Shown here piece by piece: positions 37,801 to 50,675 of a stretch of DNA of 64,000 nt. The notes under the pieces were generated by a model. That model was not told the DNA's origin, ran no database searches, and worked only from the letters and a program-made list of their open reading frames with translations. The DNA comes from Shinisaurus crocodilurus (Eukaryota > Chordata > Lepidosauria > Squamata > Shinisauridae): NCBI GenBank assembly GCA_021292165.1, contig CM037880.1, positions 211,434,942 to 211,498,941 of the forward strand, given 5' to 3'. Both the position numbers and the translations under genes were made by a program. Numbering within the stretch: position 1 is the stretch's first letter; every line of letters begins with the position of its first letter.

Positions 37801-38733
37801 GAACATGGCGGTTGGAGTCTACTACCGACTACCCAATCAAGGAGAAGACGAGGATGGAACTTTTGAAAAGCAAATTGCCATTGTTTCAAGGAGGCACGAT
37901 GTGGTAGTAATGGGAGACTTCAACTTCCCTGATATCTGTTGGGAGACTTATTCAGCCAAACATGGCCCCTCCAAGAAATTCCTGAGCTGTGCTGCTGATA
38001 ACTTCCTCCTACAGAAAGTGGAGGAAGGAACTAGAGGATCGGCTACCCTTGACCTGATTCTAACCAACAGAGACGAGTTAGTGGATAAAGTGGCAGTTTC
38101 GGGAACTCTGGGGGAAAGTTATACTTGAGTTCTTGATTCTAATGGAAGCAAAAGCTGAGTGTAGCCAAACACGTACCCTGGATTTTAGGAAAGCCAATTT
38201 TAACAAACTCAGAACAATGATTAGTAAGATCCCATGGCAAGCGACTCTCACGAGAAAGGGAGCCCAGGAGGGGTGGGAGTTTTTAAAAAAGGAAATTTTA
38301 AAGGCACAATTGCAAACAATTCCCAAAAGGAAAAAAGGCAGAGGGCAACAGAAGAAGCCAATGTGGCTTCACAATAAACTCAAAGATGACCTGAAAACAA
38401 AAAAGGACACGTATAGGAAGTGGAAGGAAGGACAGGCTACAGGGGAAGAGTACAGGCAGGTAGCACAGAACTGCAGGAATAGTGTCAGGAAGGCTAAAGC
38501 TGAGAATGAGCTAAGGTTAGCGAGCAATGCTAAAAGCAACAAAAAAGCTTTCTTCAGATACATGCACAGTAAAAGACAGAAGAAAGAACTGGTGGTTCAA
38601 CTACGCAATGAGGATGGCAAATTGATAACAGAAGACAAAGAAAAGGCAGAAGTGTTCAATTCCTACTTCGGCTCGGTCTTCTCCCAAAAGAGGGTCTATG
38701 ACCCCCCTGGCAAACCTGAAATGTAGACTGAAG
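37801..38733 (+). mobile_element. CR1 LINE fragment: endonuclease C-terminus and linker
   Basis: The frame at 37805-38128 encodes the end of the CR1 endonuclease ([15 protein letters not shown] with the catalytic-region GDFN motif, and [13 protein letters not shown]). The frame at 38133-38726 encodes the linker to the RT ([20 protein letters not shown]) and is joined by a stop or shift at about 38128. The copy ends abruptly at 38733, where the 32005 copy continues, so it lacks RT and 3' UTR. Confidence 0.88.
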
Positions 38734-39414
38734 CCTATTACCAGAATGTTCAGTTGATCTACATTTAATTTGCTTAGAACACATCCTAAAGTCACATTTT
38801 ACATGACTTTTACAGAAGAGCAAGTTCTTTGCCCAAGTGTAAGCATGCAGCAAACACCATTCCGGCTGCCCATAACATCTACCATTATGACTAGAAGTAG
38901 AACACTTGCAATTACTATTATATAGTTTTATCTCAATTACCAGACATGGGCCTGCTGATATCACAGAATTGCTGTATGATTTATGTAGAGAAAGTCTGTA
39001 TCAGTGAAGGCGAACCTATGGCACGCGTGCCACAGCTGGCACGCAGGGACCAATCTGTGGACACGCGAGAGGAGCAAGATTGCAGGGAGGATTCCCGAGG
39101 GGAGGGGCAGGAGAGCAAGCGGAGAGAGGCCAGGCGAGGCGGGGAGGGCAGCTGTAGCTTTAAATGAAGATTCCCCGAGGGGAGGGGCGGGAGAGCAAGC
39201 TGGGAAAGGCAAGGCAAGGAGCTGCTGCTTTATATGCTAGGTCGGTTCCTCTCCGCCTCTCTCTCACCTGCACTACACGCTCGCTCTCAACCCTGTCTGC
39301 CTGCAAAGGAGTGGCTGGGCTGCTCCTTTAGATCCCTGTGCTCACGCACACTCCTCTTCCTCCAGCGTTGCCTACCTCAAAACCGATTCTTCAGGCCCAG
39401 TTGCTCTGGAAAGT

Positions 39415-39465
39415 CTCTCTCTCTCTCTCTCTCACTCACTCACTCACTCACTCACACACACACAC
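39415..39465. repeat. (CT)n(ACTC)n(CA)n compound microsatellite
   Basis: Three simple motifs lie in succession inside hAT copy B. It is a pyrimidine-rich tract with H-DNA potential. Confidence 0.88.
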
Positions 39466-39599
39466 GTTCAAGAAAGAAGCAGAGACTGACCTACTGCCTC
39501 ATTCAGACACAGCAGCCAAACAGGACACACATACATACACAGCCAGTCCTGGCCCAGGACATTTTGTTGCCTGAAGAGGACTGGCAAATGCCTCACATT

Positions 39600-39900
39600 T
39601 CTCACTGGATGATCTGGGCCAGTCACTACCTCTCAACCTAACCTACCTCACAGGATTGTTGTGAGGGTAAAAATGGAGGGATCATTTGTTCCTGGAGGAA
39701 AGGCAAAACAAATATGAGAGCCAGTGTAGTGGTAAGAGACCTGGGTGCTAGTCCCCACCTGTTGCTGTGTTTTTAATGTGTTTGAATGTATTAGTTTACT
39801 GTTTTTATCAAGTTTATTTGTGATTGTAAGCCACCTTGAGTGCCAATTTTCTTTGTACCCCTTGAGTGCAGGGTACAAAACAAATCAATAAATAAAACCC
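39600..39900 (+). mobile_element. SINE core plus LINE tail composite, nested in hAT copy B
   Basis: Positions 39605-39718 match the Sauria SINE core (gggccagtcactacctctca) without its head. Positions 39720-39780 carry a second, partial tRNA-like head, and 39780-39897 are a LINE-like 3' tail (gtaagccaccttgagtg, ending aatcaataaataaaa). The order suggests two successive insertions or a rearranged copy. Confidence 0.6.
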
Positions 39901-41157
39901 AGCCCATTAGCAGACTGGATAACTTTGGACTACACTGTAGTACAGCCTAAATTACATGTTAAATTCAGGATTACCAAGTATAGATCCTAATTACCAAAAA
40001 CACTAATGATCTTATTCTTTCTCACAGTGTAGAACAGAATGATTTTATTCTAGAATTCCTGTTACAGAATTATTTTCTTCATTGTTATCACATTTAAAAG
40101 ATTTTGAAGAATGATGCACAGAGCACGGCTTGGATGTAAAGCCCTAACATGACCTGAGTGCTGCACATGTTGCTCTCAAACTAACGGAGTATGAGCCAAG
40201 GTTTGACAAATTATCAGCATGCATGCAATAGCAAAAATCACATTAATTGTGCAAAAGCATGCCCAATGCAAACTTTTACCTAATGCAGTGTTTGCAGTCC
40301 AAGACATAAAGTGTTTAAAATGTGTTAAGCACGTTTAGTTTTCTTGTTTATCTTGCTCATCCTAGTACAGGTTGACTTTTACTTTTACTAATCCGACACC
40401 TGTAGAAGCAGGGAAAGGACCCAGGGTAAAGCTTGCCCCATACAATTTCAGTCTGGCATATAATCATATTACAAGTTGAGAATCCCTTATCGAAAAATAC
40501 ATGTGCCTAATAATTTAAAAAGTTTGTATACATTCCCTTCAGGCTATGTGTACAATGTAGTACTATAATAATTTTTGAGTTGTTTTTTTTTTCAACAAAA
40601 AACTGTATCATTGAAAGCTCTGTTATTGTGTTTTTCTTTTAAGACAAAAGATGTTAATTAGTTCGGACAACTGTATGAGTTGTTTTTCTAAAACTAAAAC
40701 CTCGGTATTCAGGTTTAATTGCAGTGTTGGCACTTTGAAATAAATAAGTTGGTTTTGTGTTGCATTTTGGGCACTCGGGCTCAAAAAGGTTCGCCATCAC
40801 TGGTCTATATGGATACCATGTGATGTTAGAAGTGAGCCTGGAAAATGAAAGCCAGTTGTGTTTCTCACCATCTCTTCTCCTTGCCTAGCACCATCTAGTG
40901 GCCCAGGTGTTTACACAGCTAATACCACATATGTTACACTCCACGATTAAGTGCACAGGATTATAACAATGAAGCTGGCTTTGGGGTCTAAACCACTGGG
41001 GCAGGTAAAGACTGGTTTCAAGAAAGAATTTGGTTTAAGTTAAATCAATTTAAAATTGGTCTTAGCAGTTTACTTTCCAGGATAGTAGGCAAAGGTTATT
41101 TTCAGCATTGAGACAGTATTTCTTTTGACAAATCCCTTTATTTCTACTACTTAAAAG

Positions 41158-41834
41158 CAATGACATGGGTTTTCCAGAAAATTTTGAATTGGACAATTTC
41201 TCCAGAAAATGTTCGAATGCAAATTAGTTTAATTTGCAGCGGGTCATTTGCAGCAGAACATTTTCTGATGCCCTAGGAAGATCTAATTTAGTATGTTTTA
41301 CTTGTATTTAGTAAGCAACAAAGCTTTTAAAAAGTACCCCCCGTTATACACATGTATTTGACCTAAAATATTTGAGATAAAATATTAAAGCACACTTAAT
41401 GTGATTTAAATGTTGTATTATGTAGAAATTTTGTATTGGAATACTTGTAAAACCTCAAAGACAGTAGCATGTTTACATTTAAGGGAAAAAATGAAGGTAC
41501 TGAAAATTTTGACACTAATTTTAGCAACCCAAAGAACTGTGTATGATATGCTGACAACCACTAATCTATTTCAACAGAGTTCAACTCTCTTCCAATAAGT
41601 TGGTTAGGGCATGTTCAGTTCCACTGTCACTATTTATTAGTCCCATTTCACTCTGACACATACATATTTCAATGACATATGAATTCTCTCACATATTTAA
41701 TTATAACTGCCAAGCTTGCCTAATATTGTATTGGTGATTTTTACTAATGAACTTATGAAACAGAAAATTTTCCATGGGGAAAAAATGGGCTGGAAAATTT
41801 TCTGTTTTGGAAAATTGTCTGCCCCACATCACTG
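41158..41834. mobile_element. Non-autonomous hAT element, AAAATTTTCC-rich
   Basis: The 677-bp element has termini CAATGACATGGG and CCCCACATCACTG that are inverted repeats. Flanking cttaaaag and cttgaaag match at 7 of 8. Both subterminal regions contain repeats of the cagaaaatttt type. No coding remnant was seen. Confidence 0.78.
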
Positions 41835-42495
41835 CTTGAAAGCAATTGCATGCTAGTTTTGAAGGGATCCAGTTTATGCTCCTTTCATGCTTTTAATGCT
41901 GTAATTACATAAATTTCCCTGGGCTTCATGTTTCATTTCATTCACTTATTTCATCTCTATACTGCTCAATAGCCAAAGCCCTCTGCGTGGTACACAAAAA
42001 TTATGAAATGCAAACAAAATATAAAAAACGTTGACATACAAAATTAAAAACAATGTCACACAGCTGAAAAAAGTTACAATAAGATACCTGGACCTGCCTG
42101 ATAAAACAATTCAATAAAACAATTAAAATCCCATCAGATGCCGTCAAATGCCTCAGAGTAGTTTCCGATGTTCAAGTAGCCATCCAATTTAAAGAATGTT
42201 TAACCCCAAACCATCCAAGTAGTAGCCAAGCATACCAGAGTTCTTGACCTTACACACAGAACTACGCAATTCAGTGAATTCCTTTTTAATTCTACCAGTC
42301 CCACTGCAGGTCAGAAGCTATTGAGTTGTTACAAATTACCTTCTGAATACACCATAGAAAAAACAGGGTTTTCAAGTAAATCATTGGCAGCTCAGGCGTC
42401 AATAATTCCAGTTTGCATAAGTACAGACATCTGTGCGAGCCCCAGAGACTACTCAATGCAAGACCACCGGTTGACAGAATATAGAACCTTTAAGC

Positions 42496-42631
42496 CAGGG
42501 GTGGGAAACTTGTAGGCCAAAACACATGGAAGGCAGCAACTCCCATCAGCCCTAACCAACATGGCCAATGGTGAGCGATGGTGGGAGTTGTAGCCCACAA
42601 GATGTTTTAGCCTACAAGTTGCCCATCCCTG
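42496..42631. mobile_element. hAT MITE of a related family
   Basis: This 136-bp element starts CAGGGGTGGGAAACTTGTAG and ends with the inverse (CTACAAGTTGCCCATCCCTG). Flanks ctttaagc and ctttaagg match at 7 of 8. Its interior contains the aactcccatca motif shared with the other MITEs. Confidence 0.8.
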
Positions 42632-42914
42632 CTTTAAGGTTTTACAAAACTTGTAATAGGAAAAGAGCTAGTTTATTTGCAGCACTCCGAGAACTGGTCC
42701 AATATTCCTTATTAGATAGCAGCCTAATCCTCTTGCTACCACTCAAACAATATATCCAAAAGCAGAGATTGTTTACTGTAGTGACTCAAGATTTCATCCA
42801 ACCTGTTCTTTGAATTCAACAGTGTTAGGAATGTTAGAACATTTTTAGGTCACCTTTGAAGACTCAATGTAGATTACATGAAGTTATAATGCATAACAAT
42901 TCTATAAAACAGTT

Positions 42915-43085
42915 TAGGAAGCTGCCTTATATCAGGTCCAATGAGTTGTCCATTTAGCTCAGTATTATCCTGTCTGACTGAGAGCAGCTCTCCAGGGCCT
43001 AACACACAAGTCTCTCTCACTGCCTGCTACCCAATCCTTTTACTGAGATGCCACAGATTGAACCTGGGACTTCCTGCATGCAAAC
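42915..43085. repeat. Degenerate interspersed repeat (AGGAAGCTGCCTTATA family)
   Basis: It starts aggaagctgccttatatcag and ends gaacctgggacttcctgcat. The latter resembles a tRNA-derived B-box region in reverse. It is a fragmentary SINE-like copy. Confidence 0.5.
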
Positions 43086-43089
43086 TAGG

Positions 43090-45555
43090 GATGCTTGAGG
43101 AATTTTAAGGTTTGCACATTCCAATGCAAATGGACCGAATCCGCACCTCACACACCAACCAACATGCAGCTTGGAACTTACACCATCCCTCACGCTTTCC
43201 AGATGTTCCGACAGTTCTCCACTCAATCAAAATATGTTTAGAAATACATATTTTGAGCAAAACAAATTCTAAAATGTACTTATTCCCAAATGCAAACATT
43301 CACGTGCATTAAGAAGAAACATTGTGGACTAATGCAGAAATCGGACAGAATGGCTTAAATCCAAAGTCACACGAGTGGACTACCACTGATGCAATGGGAC
43401 TTCCCCTTGCTCTTCTCCCCTCTGAAGCCACCTGCATGCCTTCAAAGTCTGCTCTGGAAGGTTCTCAAGCTCTCCAGAGCAGATTAGGAGCACACATGGT
43501 GGACCAGGGAAGGGAAAAACCATTCCACCAGCAGCTTTGTTCTGCTGAGAGATAGCAAGGATTGGCTACAACCCAATGGGATTAAAGGTGAATGCAAAAT
43601 TGGCATAGACTGGAAACAGACAATTACTCATCCCTAATGCAAAGCATGTACTCCAGCATGGAGCAAACAAGTTCTGTCATAAGTTAAAACATCATAGTTA
43701 ATGTTATCACTTTATACCAAGGCCTGGCAGAACAGTAATCAGTTCACTGGCTATTTTTAGGAAAGCAAGTAGAGAGCTTGGCCAGCTTCTGCACTGAGTT
43801 AATTCCAAAACATGACACCAAGAACAAACCTGGTTTGTAACATTATCAGTCTAACCTCCAATGGTGAAAGCACATAAATCAAGATTTCTTATTGACCTCA
43901 GATGATTTACGAAAGAGTATGCATTTCCTAGAATGCACAGTGAACAAGCCATTTAGTGTTTCAGAGGTTAAAGCTGGCACCTTAAAGCTGTGCCTAGAAG
44001 ATAAGAACAGTCAGCACAGCTCCATTAGCACTGGTATAAAGTGCCCCCTATAGCCAACACTAGCTAGAAGTTAGGCAGCCTCCAAGCAGACTTCCAAGGG
44101 CAGCCCAAGTAGACCAGCAGTGGGCAAGAGGTAGATCAGAATCTACTGGTAAGACTGTGAGATCATTTGCAGTAGATCAGCAAATATGTGATTCCCAATT
44201 ATTTACCTCTAACAACAACAAAAATACTTATGCCCCCAACCAAAACTAGAATCTCTGATCTGTAATTATTTTGCATCCAACTTCAGCCAAGCCACTATTT
44301 TGCACTTGGCTCTGGTTGATGGGACTCTAATAAAAGACACATGTCCCACATGCCTGGGGTCTTCCCATGCCCATGTAGACTGTACATTGCAATGACACTT
44401 ACCCCAACCAGTTCATGGAGATCTAGCCTGGTGTCAGTTTAGAGCTACAAAAAACACCTTCTAGTTAAGACAGTCACTTGGGCAAGTACAGAGGATCAAA
44501 GCTGGATGCAGAAGAACTCAATCTGCAAAGCTAATACTTTTGGGAAAGTGCATCCCCAATTAGAAGAGATAAACCCCAACACCCCAGTATTTCAATGTCT
44601 ATAACTTAGATATTCTAACAGTGTATAGATTTAGACAAGCATTTGATATTGCTGTGGAGTTCTTTTCAACAAGAACTCAACTTCTTTCTTGCAAAAAAAA
44701 CCCATACACTCAGCTTGCTTGTCATTTCTTTTCACCCAGTGGCCACTTCACACTCTTAAATCTGAAAGATTCACGAAGGGTCAGCTCACAGGCAGGCAGT
44801 TTTAAAGGTTACATAAGCCTGTCTTTTAATTGAGAGAGTGCATTTGTGGCTACAATGCTTTGTTTCCGTACATACTAGGTGAAACTCTTCAGTGATTCAT
44901 CGCTGCAAAACTGCTCTTGCAGATGCCTAGACAGATGCATTAAGTCCAGTACTACAAACAGAGCTCTCCACACACTTCATGCCCCACTGAAGGCATTAGG
45001 AGTTTCATTCTGAGATTAGAGATGCAAATATATGTGATCCTTGTTAGTAGCTTGTACACTGGAGTTCTGCCCAATGTCAAAAAAGACATTTGATTTATAC
45101 TGCATGCTCCAAGATAACCAGCTATTGCAATGTCTAATATCTGCATCCTAACATTCCCAATACCAAACCCTTTTTTAAAAAAAGTTATCAGTCCTGTACA
45201 GTTTATACTTCCCAGCGAGTAAACTTAATATGTCAACCTGGAATTGCAATGGCCTGCATTTGGGAGACAGTCTTTATTCAGTTTTGGTTCACATATGTTA
45301 AGCTTCTATCATAAGAGGTTGATATGTCTTTACCTATCATCTTATTAAATCTGATTAGCCAAGTTCTTCCTATTCCACCATTTACTTTTTCTAAACAAAG
45401 TGATAGCGTATCATCTTAAGGGTCTGGCTTAATTTCAGCAATCCAGCATCCATTTTCCAGAAGTGAACCAGCAGATGCCTCTAGGAAATAGAGAAGCAGG
45501 GAATGAATGGATCAGCCTCCTGCATTGTTTGTCTCCAATATCTAGTATATACACC
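43090..45555. other. Intronic stretch without recognisable features
   Basis: Nothing beyond a one-ended hAT-like piece near 44116. Open frames here show no similarity to known families. Confidence 0.5.
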
Positions 45556-45559
45556 TGCT

Positions 45560-45766
45560 AGTGTGGTGTACTAGTTAGAATGTTGGACTGGGGAAATCTA
45601 GGTTCAAGTCCCAACTCAGCCATAAAGCTCATTGGGTGACTTTGGGCCAGTCATTGACGCTCAACCTACCTTACAGGGTTGTTGTGAGGATAAAATGGAG
45701 AGAAGGATCATGTAAGCCTCCTTGGAGGAAAAGTCGGGATATAAATGTTACAAATTAAATAAATAA
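45560..45766 (+). mobile_element. Sauria-type SINE, older copy
   Basis: It has the gtgtggtgtactagttagaa head, the ggccagtcattgacgctcaa core and an aaattaaataaataa tail, with more substitutions and small deletions than the two upstream copies. Confidence 0.82.
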
Positions 45767-46479
45767 TTCTGAGCATGTAGGTGCTCTTTAGTTATGATGG
45801 CTAATATCCACGTAGATTTATCCATTTAAGCTATCTAGACTACTGGTTACCACTTCTTGTGGCAGTGAACCTCCAAATTAAATTGGGTGTTCTGTGAAGT
45901 AATTCCTTATCTGTCCTGAAGCTAGAAGCATTAAACTTCACTGAGCAACCTCATTTTTTTGTTGAGAGAGGTTTTAACTTTTAAAATGCCCCTTTCTTAC
46001 CATAATCTTGTTTTAAGATAGGTCATTTAATTTATTTTTATTTAAAATTATTTTTAGGCTGCCTTTAAGGGTAGAAACCTCTGAAGGTGATTAGATTCTA
46101 GCAGAACCAAAACTACGGTCTTCACCCGTGATTAAGTCCCATTAAGCTCCATGTGTCCTAACAAGTAAAGATGAACAGGACTGAGTTATAGATCAGATTA
46201 ACTGTGTCATTGCTACAAGATACACTCTCACAAAGATAATTCAGAAGACATATGTTTAAATTCTAGAACAGCTACACCTGAACCAGTTTTTTGTAAATAA
46301 GTTTACACTGAAGTTTCCTTTGTTCTGATTCAAGCCTTCCCATTTAAGTGAGGCTCATACCACTGTGCAGAAAGAAATACTATGACGTCTTCTGTGAGAA
46401 CAAATATAGCTTTCTACAATTTTAACAGCCTGCTTCAGAATGTGCTGCCCCATAACTGGACTGATTCAGCATCAGTTTA

Positions 46480-46640
46480 ACACAGGAGAGTCCTGCTAGA
46501 GCGCACCGAAGGTTTATCTAATCCAGCATCCCGTTTCCAACACTGGCTAGCCAGATGGCTCCGAGAGGCACATAGCCCTCTGCCACTGTTGCTTCTCAGT
46601 AACTGGTATTCAGTGGTACACAACCCTCCAAACACTGAGA
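46480..46640. repeat. Degenerate CR1 3' UTR fragment
   Basis: The segments taatccagcatcccgtttcc and cagtaactggtattcagtgg match the CR1 second-lineage 3' UTR wording seen at 52740-52870. A similar piece is at 49490-49800. Confidence 0.5.
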
Positions 46641-46989
46641 TATGGATGCAGTTCCCATGATCATTTAAACCATAGTGGGTCACAGTGCATGCCAGGTGGA
46701 ATTTGAATATTCAAACCATGACTACTACTTGTCTTGTCCTCCAAGCTCAGCAGAGGTGGGCTGCATGAGGTTAAAAAACCCTCGCATAACCCATGGCCTG
46801 TTCCAAGGTTAAGCCACAGGGGGCTGTGGTGCAGGCAGCCATTTTGAATATTCAAGCAGTGACCTCAGCTTGTCATCTTGCCCTAATCCGGAAGAGTGGG
46901 ACTGTGTTAAGGAAAACTCTGCCCAAGTATTAGTCACACATTATAAACTAAAATAACTGGTTGTCCATCACAAGTATGACCCAGTCAGA

Positions 46990-47039
<50 letters not shown>

Positions 47040-47040
47040 A
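46990..47040. repeat. (CT)n(CA)n compound microsatellite
   Basis: About 25 bases of CT are followed by about 26 of CA. The open frame across it (46961-47230) is an artefact of the repeat. Confidence 0.9.
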
Positions 47041-47044
47041 GTCA

Positions 47045-49480
47045 GTCACTGGGAAAGTATTGCTCTTCTGGGAACATTTGACAGTTCCTACTCAAGAGGT
47101 GTTAGAAAAATATGCAAACGCTCAGTTTTGTGAGTCACCAGAATATATTTCCACTGCACGTCTTTGGTACTCAAATGCTTTTAAAGATGCAAGCCTGTCC
47201 TACAGATTGCAACAATACCAGACAAGCTAGCAAGCAATTTCCATTGAGCTAGTTGGGGCTTACTTCCATGAAAACATTTTTTGGGACAGGGGTGCAAGAT
47301 TTGTGCAGAGTGCTCAACACTTTCAGTTACTGAAGCCTTTAAAAAAAAAAAAAAAAAACATTAAAAGAGGTAGTTATGAAACATCCTTTGAGTTTTGTCT
47401 TAGAGCAGAAACTGCAAAAGTAGTATCATTTGCTAATTCAATTTGTCAAGTTAGTTTTAGTATGAACACTATGGCAACAGGATATGTCGAACTCTGGCAG
47501 GTGCTAGCAATACCTATTCAATCCCATCTGCCCTTCTCAGTTTCCTAGTTAACTAAGGCCACTGTCTCTACAGCATGAAACAGCAAGGTTACAAAAAAAA
47601 AAAAAAATCTGACAGGATTTGCAGGCTGACCCAAAAAAAGTGAACTGGGAATTCCATTATTTCAGAAAAACCAAGTCCCTTACAAGACAGATTTTTTTAA
47701 AGGCACCTCTAATCTCCTTAATGCACAGCAATTATTAAGTCAGAGCTGCAGAGACTGTCTGCCCCCTTTAGCTATACAGCAAATGTTGGAAAGCTATTTA
47801 CTCAAGCAGTTCAAGTACATCAATACCATACACTCTTCAAATGCCCTCTCTACCAAGATGAGCAGAAAATGAAGAGTTTTTCTCCAGTTATTGGCCTGAG
47901 GATAAGTCAAGCTCACTTTTAATATAGCAGTGACAGACCATGGAAAAAAAGAGACATCAACTTAAGTGCTGTAGTTTGCCACAACACCTCACCTTCTAAG
48001 CTGCTATGGAAAGCTGGAAGGAGCGGATGCTTGCTTCCATCCCAGATAATGTGTTCTGAGTGGCTCAGACAACTATCTGACTAGAGGGAAAAATTCCTGG
48101 GGCAGCAGGTGTCTCTCCTTGATATTGGGCCCATTGGGGATTGAAAGCATCAGCAAGTCACCAGCCAGGCCAACTGGTTGCCCACCAGAGGATTAGCCAG
48201 AACCAAAAGAAAAACAGAGATTGCAAAGCCTGTCACTTGATTCCTACCCATGAGGAATTCTCCTAAGCAGATGCAGGATCAAAGGCAAGCAAGATGAAAC
48301 ACCTGCTGAAGCTACCAAAAGGGGAAGATGTGTGTATATCCCCATAACATCCTTTAAACGCCACCATCAGATCCTCAGGAATGCTAAGGTGTCATCACCT
48401 GCTGCTGCTTCATGGCCGTTGTTTTTGTTTGTTTGTTTACATACCAGATCCCAAGTCTCCAGTGGTCACCCCCTCTCCAACTAGCACTTCCAACGGGGGT
48501 CCACATCCTTCGTTCACAGCCCTCTGTTATTTGCCACCCCCAACACCTCAAGACAATACAGAAGATGCCAAGTCCCTGCTTTAGGAAATAACCAAAGACC
48601 TTTTCTGTAGAAAAAGGTATATGCACCTCCCGCTCCCACCTACTGCATCACATGTTCACTCCATTCCCCACAGCTCTAGAACTTCTACCCTCGCTCTGCT
48701 GCTGTGGTTGGAGGACTGCCTTCTTATCCACGTTCTGAAGTCCATCCTAATCTCAAGAGTCAAGACCGATCTACCACACAGGTTTTTGTTCCTATAGTTT
48801 GCGCTATCTACTCTCACTTCCAAAATCCCTTACCCTCCCACTCCCCTTAAATGCACAGCATTCACCCAACTGGCAGGAATCTATTAATCAAAGGCAGCTC
48901 CTTTAGAATAAGTACCTGCACAGAGATTACCCCTCATATAACCCATTTCTAGAATACCTTCCATGTACTATTGTTTGCCTTATTTTCTGGTAAGATCTGT
49001 CTGCTCAAAGCCCATAATGGGAACCCCATGGAGGGAACTTTTGCCTGAAGTACTCTTAATGCTCACCCAGGAAGCTCCACCTCCGACAAAAGTACTTGTA
49101 AACAGGATGGCATGCTGCTGTATTTATTGCAGGGCACCCTCACTCTTTTGACCTCCATTTCGGTCTCTTCTCACTCTCCAAAACTACCCCTCAAATCTTC
49201 AATAAGGCATCATTTGCAGTTAGACGGGGGCCCTTAAGGACAGAAGGTTTGCAACTACTACTGAGACAATCTCCAACGCCCTTCAACTACCACGCCACCC
49301 TACACAATCAGGATAATTTAAATAGTGTAGTCCCCACACACGCCATCTCCCCTTTCTGATGCACACTGGAGTAAGTTACTTCAGAGGTTTTTCTTTTTAC
49401 ACAACATTTAGCTTGCTTTGACTGGAATAACTACTGAACATCCTTCTTTGGTCTCTAGGGGATAACAAAGCCAACCTTGC
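47045..49480. other. Intronic stretch without recognisable features
   Basis: It holds A-rich runs (47341-47358, 47594-47607) but no repeat ends or coding similarity I recognise. Confidence 0.5.
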
Positions 49481-50104
49481 CAAATCCTACCAGAAGCTCC
49501 ATCTAGTCCAGCAGAGCCCTTTCCCTGAGTCACAATAGGGCTAACTGCCAGAGGAATTTATTAATTTAAATAAACTTTTTTTTTTATTTTGGTGATTTGC
49601 ATTTTATGTTAATTCGTTCAGATTAATTGTTTCTGTTCTCCTATATGTTGTGTTTTGTGACTTGTAGCGTAATGGATCCACTGTGGCCAGCCAGATACCT
49701 CCAGGAATCTTTCGAGGACATAAAAACATCCCTCTCCCTTTTGTCCTCAGCAACTGGCATTCAAAGACATTTCTGCCTGTGAACATGGAGGTTCGTTGCT
49801 AACAGCTGCTGTTAAATCTATCTTGCATGGCCGTACCTAACCCTATAAGCAGAAAGAGCCTAGCGCCAAAAGACAGGGAGGATCCAGGAAGACCCCAGAT
49901 TTCAATCTCGCCTCTTATGAACTCGCCGCTCAAAATTTGCAACCTGGGGGTAGGTAGCAGTAGACCCGATCCAGCCGGTAGCGATGTTGCAAGATTCCCG
50001 TGCCTTGTGAACTACTCTTCAGCCCCTTGCGATGCTACACAGACACCTCAATGAAAGCTGCCATCCACATAAGATGCCTTTCACCACCGAGTCGCCCCCA
50101 ACCC

Positions 50105-50322
50105 GTTATTAGATTTACATCCCACCTTTTTCTCCTGCAAGGCGGCTTACGTGGTCCTCCTCTCTATTTTATCCTCACAACAACCCTGTGAGGTAGGATG
50201 GGCTGAGAGTCAGTGACTGGCCCCTAAGTCACCCACTGAGCTTCATGGCCGAACGGGGACTAGAACCCAGATCTTCCGAGCCCCAGTCCAGCACACTGAC
50301 CACTAAGCCACCCATGCAGGCT
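50105..50322 (-). mobile_element. Sauria-type SINE, minus orientation, close to KHDRBS3 exon 1
   Basis: Read on the minus strand it shows the A-box region (TGGCTTAGTGG), the B box GGTTCTAGTCC, the core and a tail truncated at about 50105. It lies about 350 bp inside intron 1, at the edge of the CpG island. Confidence 0.8.
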
Positions 50323-50675
50323 TACTCAGAAGCAAGCCCCCCTAGATGCCTTAGGAGCCGCTTCTATGCCTGCGTACAGCCCGTTTCAAGGGTGACGATG
50401 CCCTCTTCCACCAACTCCACGGGGGGTATCGATCCCCTGCACCTCCGCGCAGGTAGCAGCCTTCTCCCAGCAGCACCGCTCCCTTTTGGTTTCCAGTTGC
50501 CTATTGTCTCCCTTCCCCACGACTCGCAACCCACAAGTCCACCCACCACTCCCCATGAAGAGGATTCAATCCGGAAAGTAAGAGGTGCATCTTCCTCTCC
50601 TTTTGCAACGCCCACCCTCCCAAAACCCCTCCGGGCAAGTGCCAGCCTCTCCCGGCCCCGCCGCGCGTCCCCCAC

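Larger units (their letters stand above)
39002..40802 (+). mobile_element. hAT transposon copy B, longer and with nested SINE/L2 insertion
   Basis: It has the same termini as copy A (CAGTGAAGGCGAACC and GGTTCGCCATCACTG). Flanking gtctgtat and gtctatat match at 7 of 8. From about 39995 to the end it matches copy A closely, including the transposase C-terminal stretch. Its left part (39050-39590) is GC-rich and absent from copy A, and may be the 5' leader of the autonomous parent. A SINE/LINE composite (about 39600-39900) lies inside. Confidence 0.85.
2977..50675 (-). other. KHDRBS3: KHDRBS3 intron 1 (47,699 bp)
   Basis: This phase-1 intron runs from GTGGGG at 50675 to ACAG at 2977 (minus strand). 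Both ends are read directly from the sequence. I found no further exon-like segment with KHDRBS3 similarity inside it. It holds most of the transposable elements listed below, in both orientations, so many of them will be present in the pre-mRNA. Confidence 0.9.

Noticed and set aside
37805..38726. 107- and 197-residue frames as genes
   Set aside because: They are the CR1 endonuclease C-terminus and linker of one damaged LINE copy.
46961..47230. 89-residue frame with LSLSLSLSHTHTHT
   Set aside because: It is a translation of the (CT)n(CA)n microsatellite.
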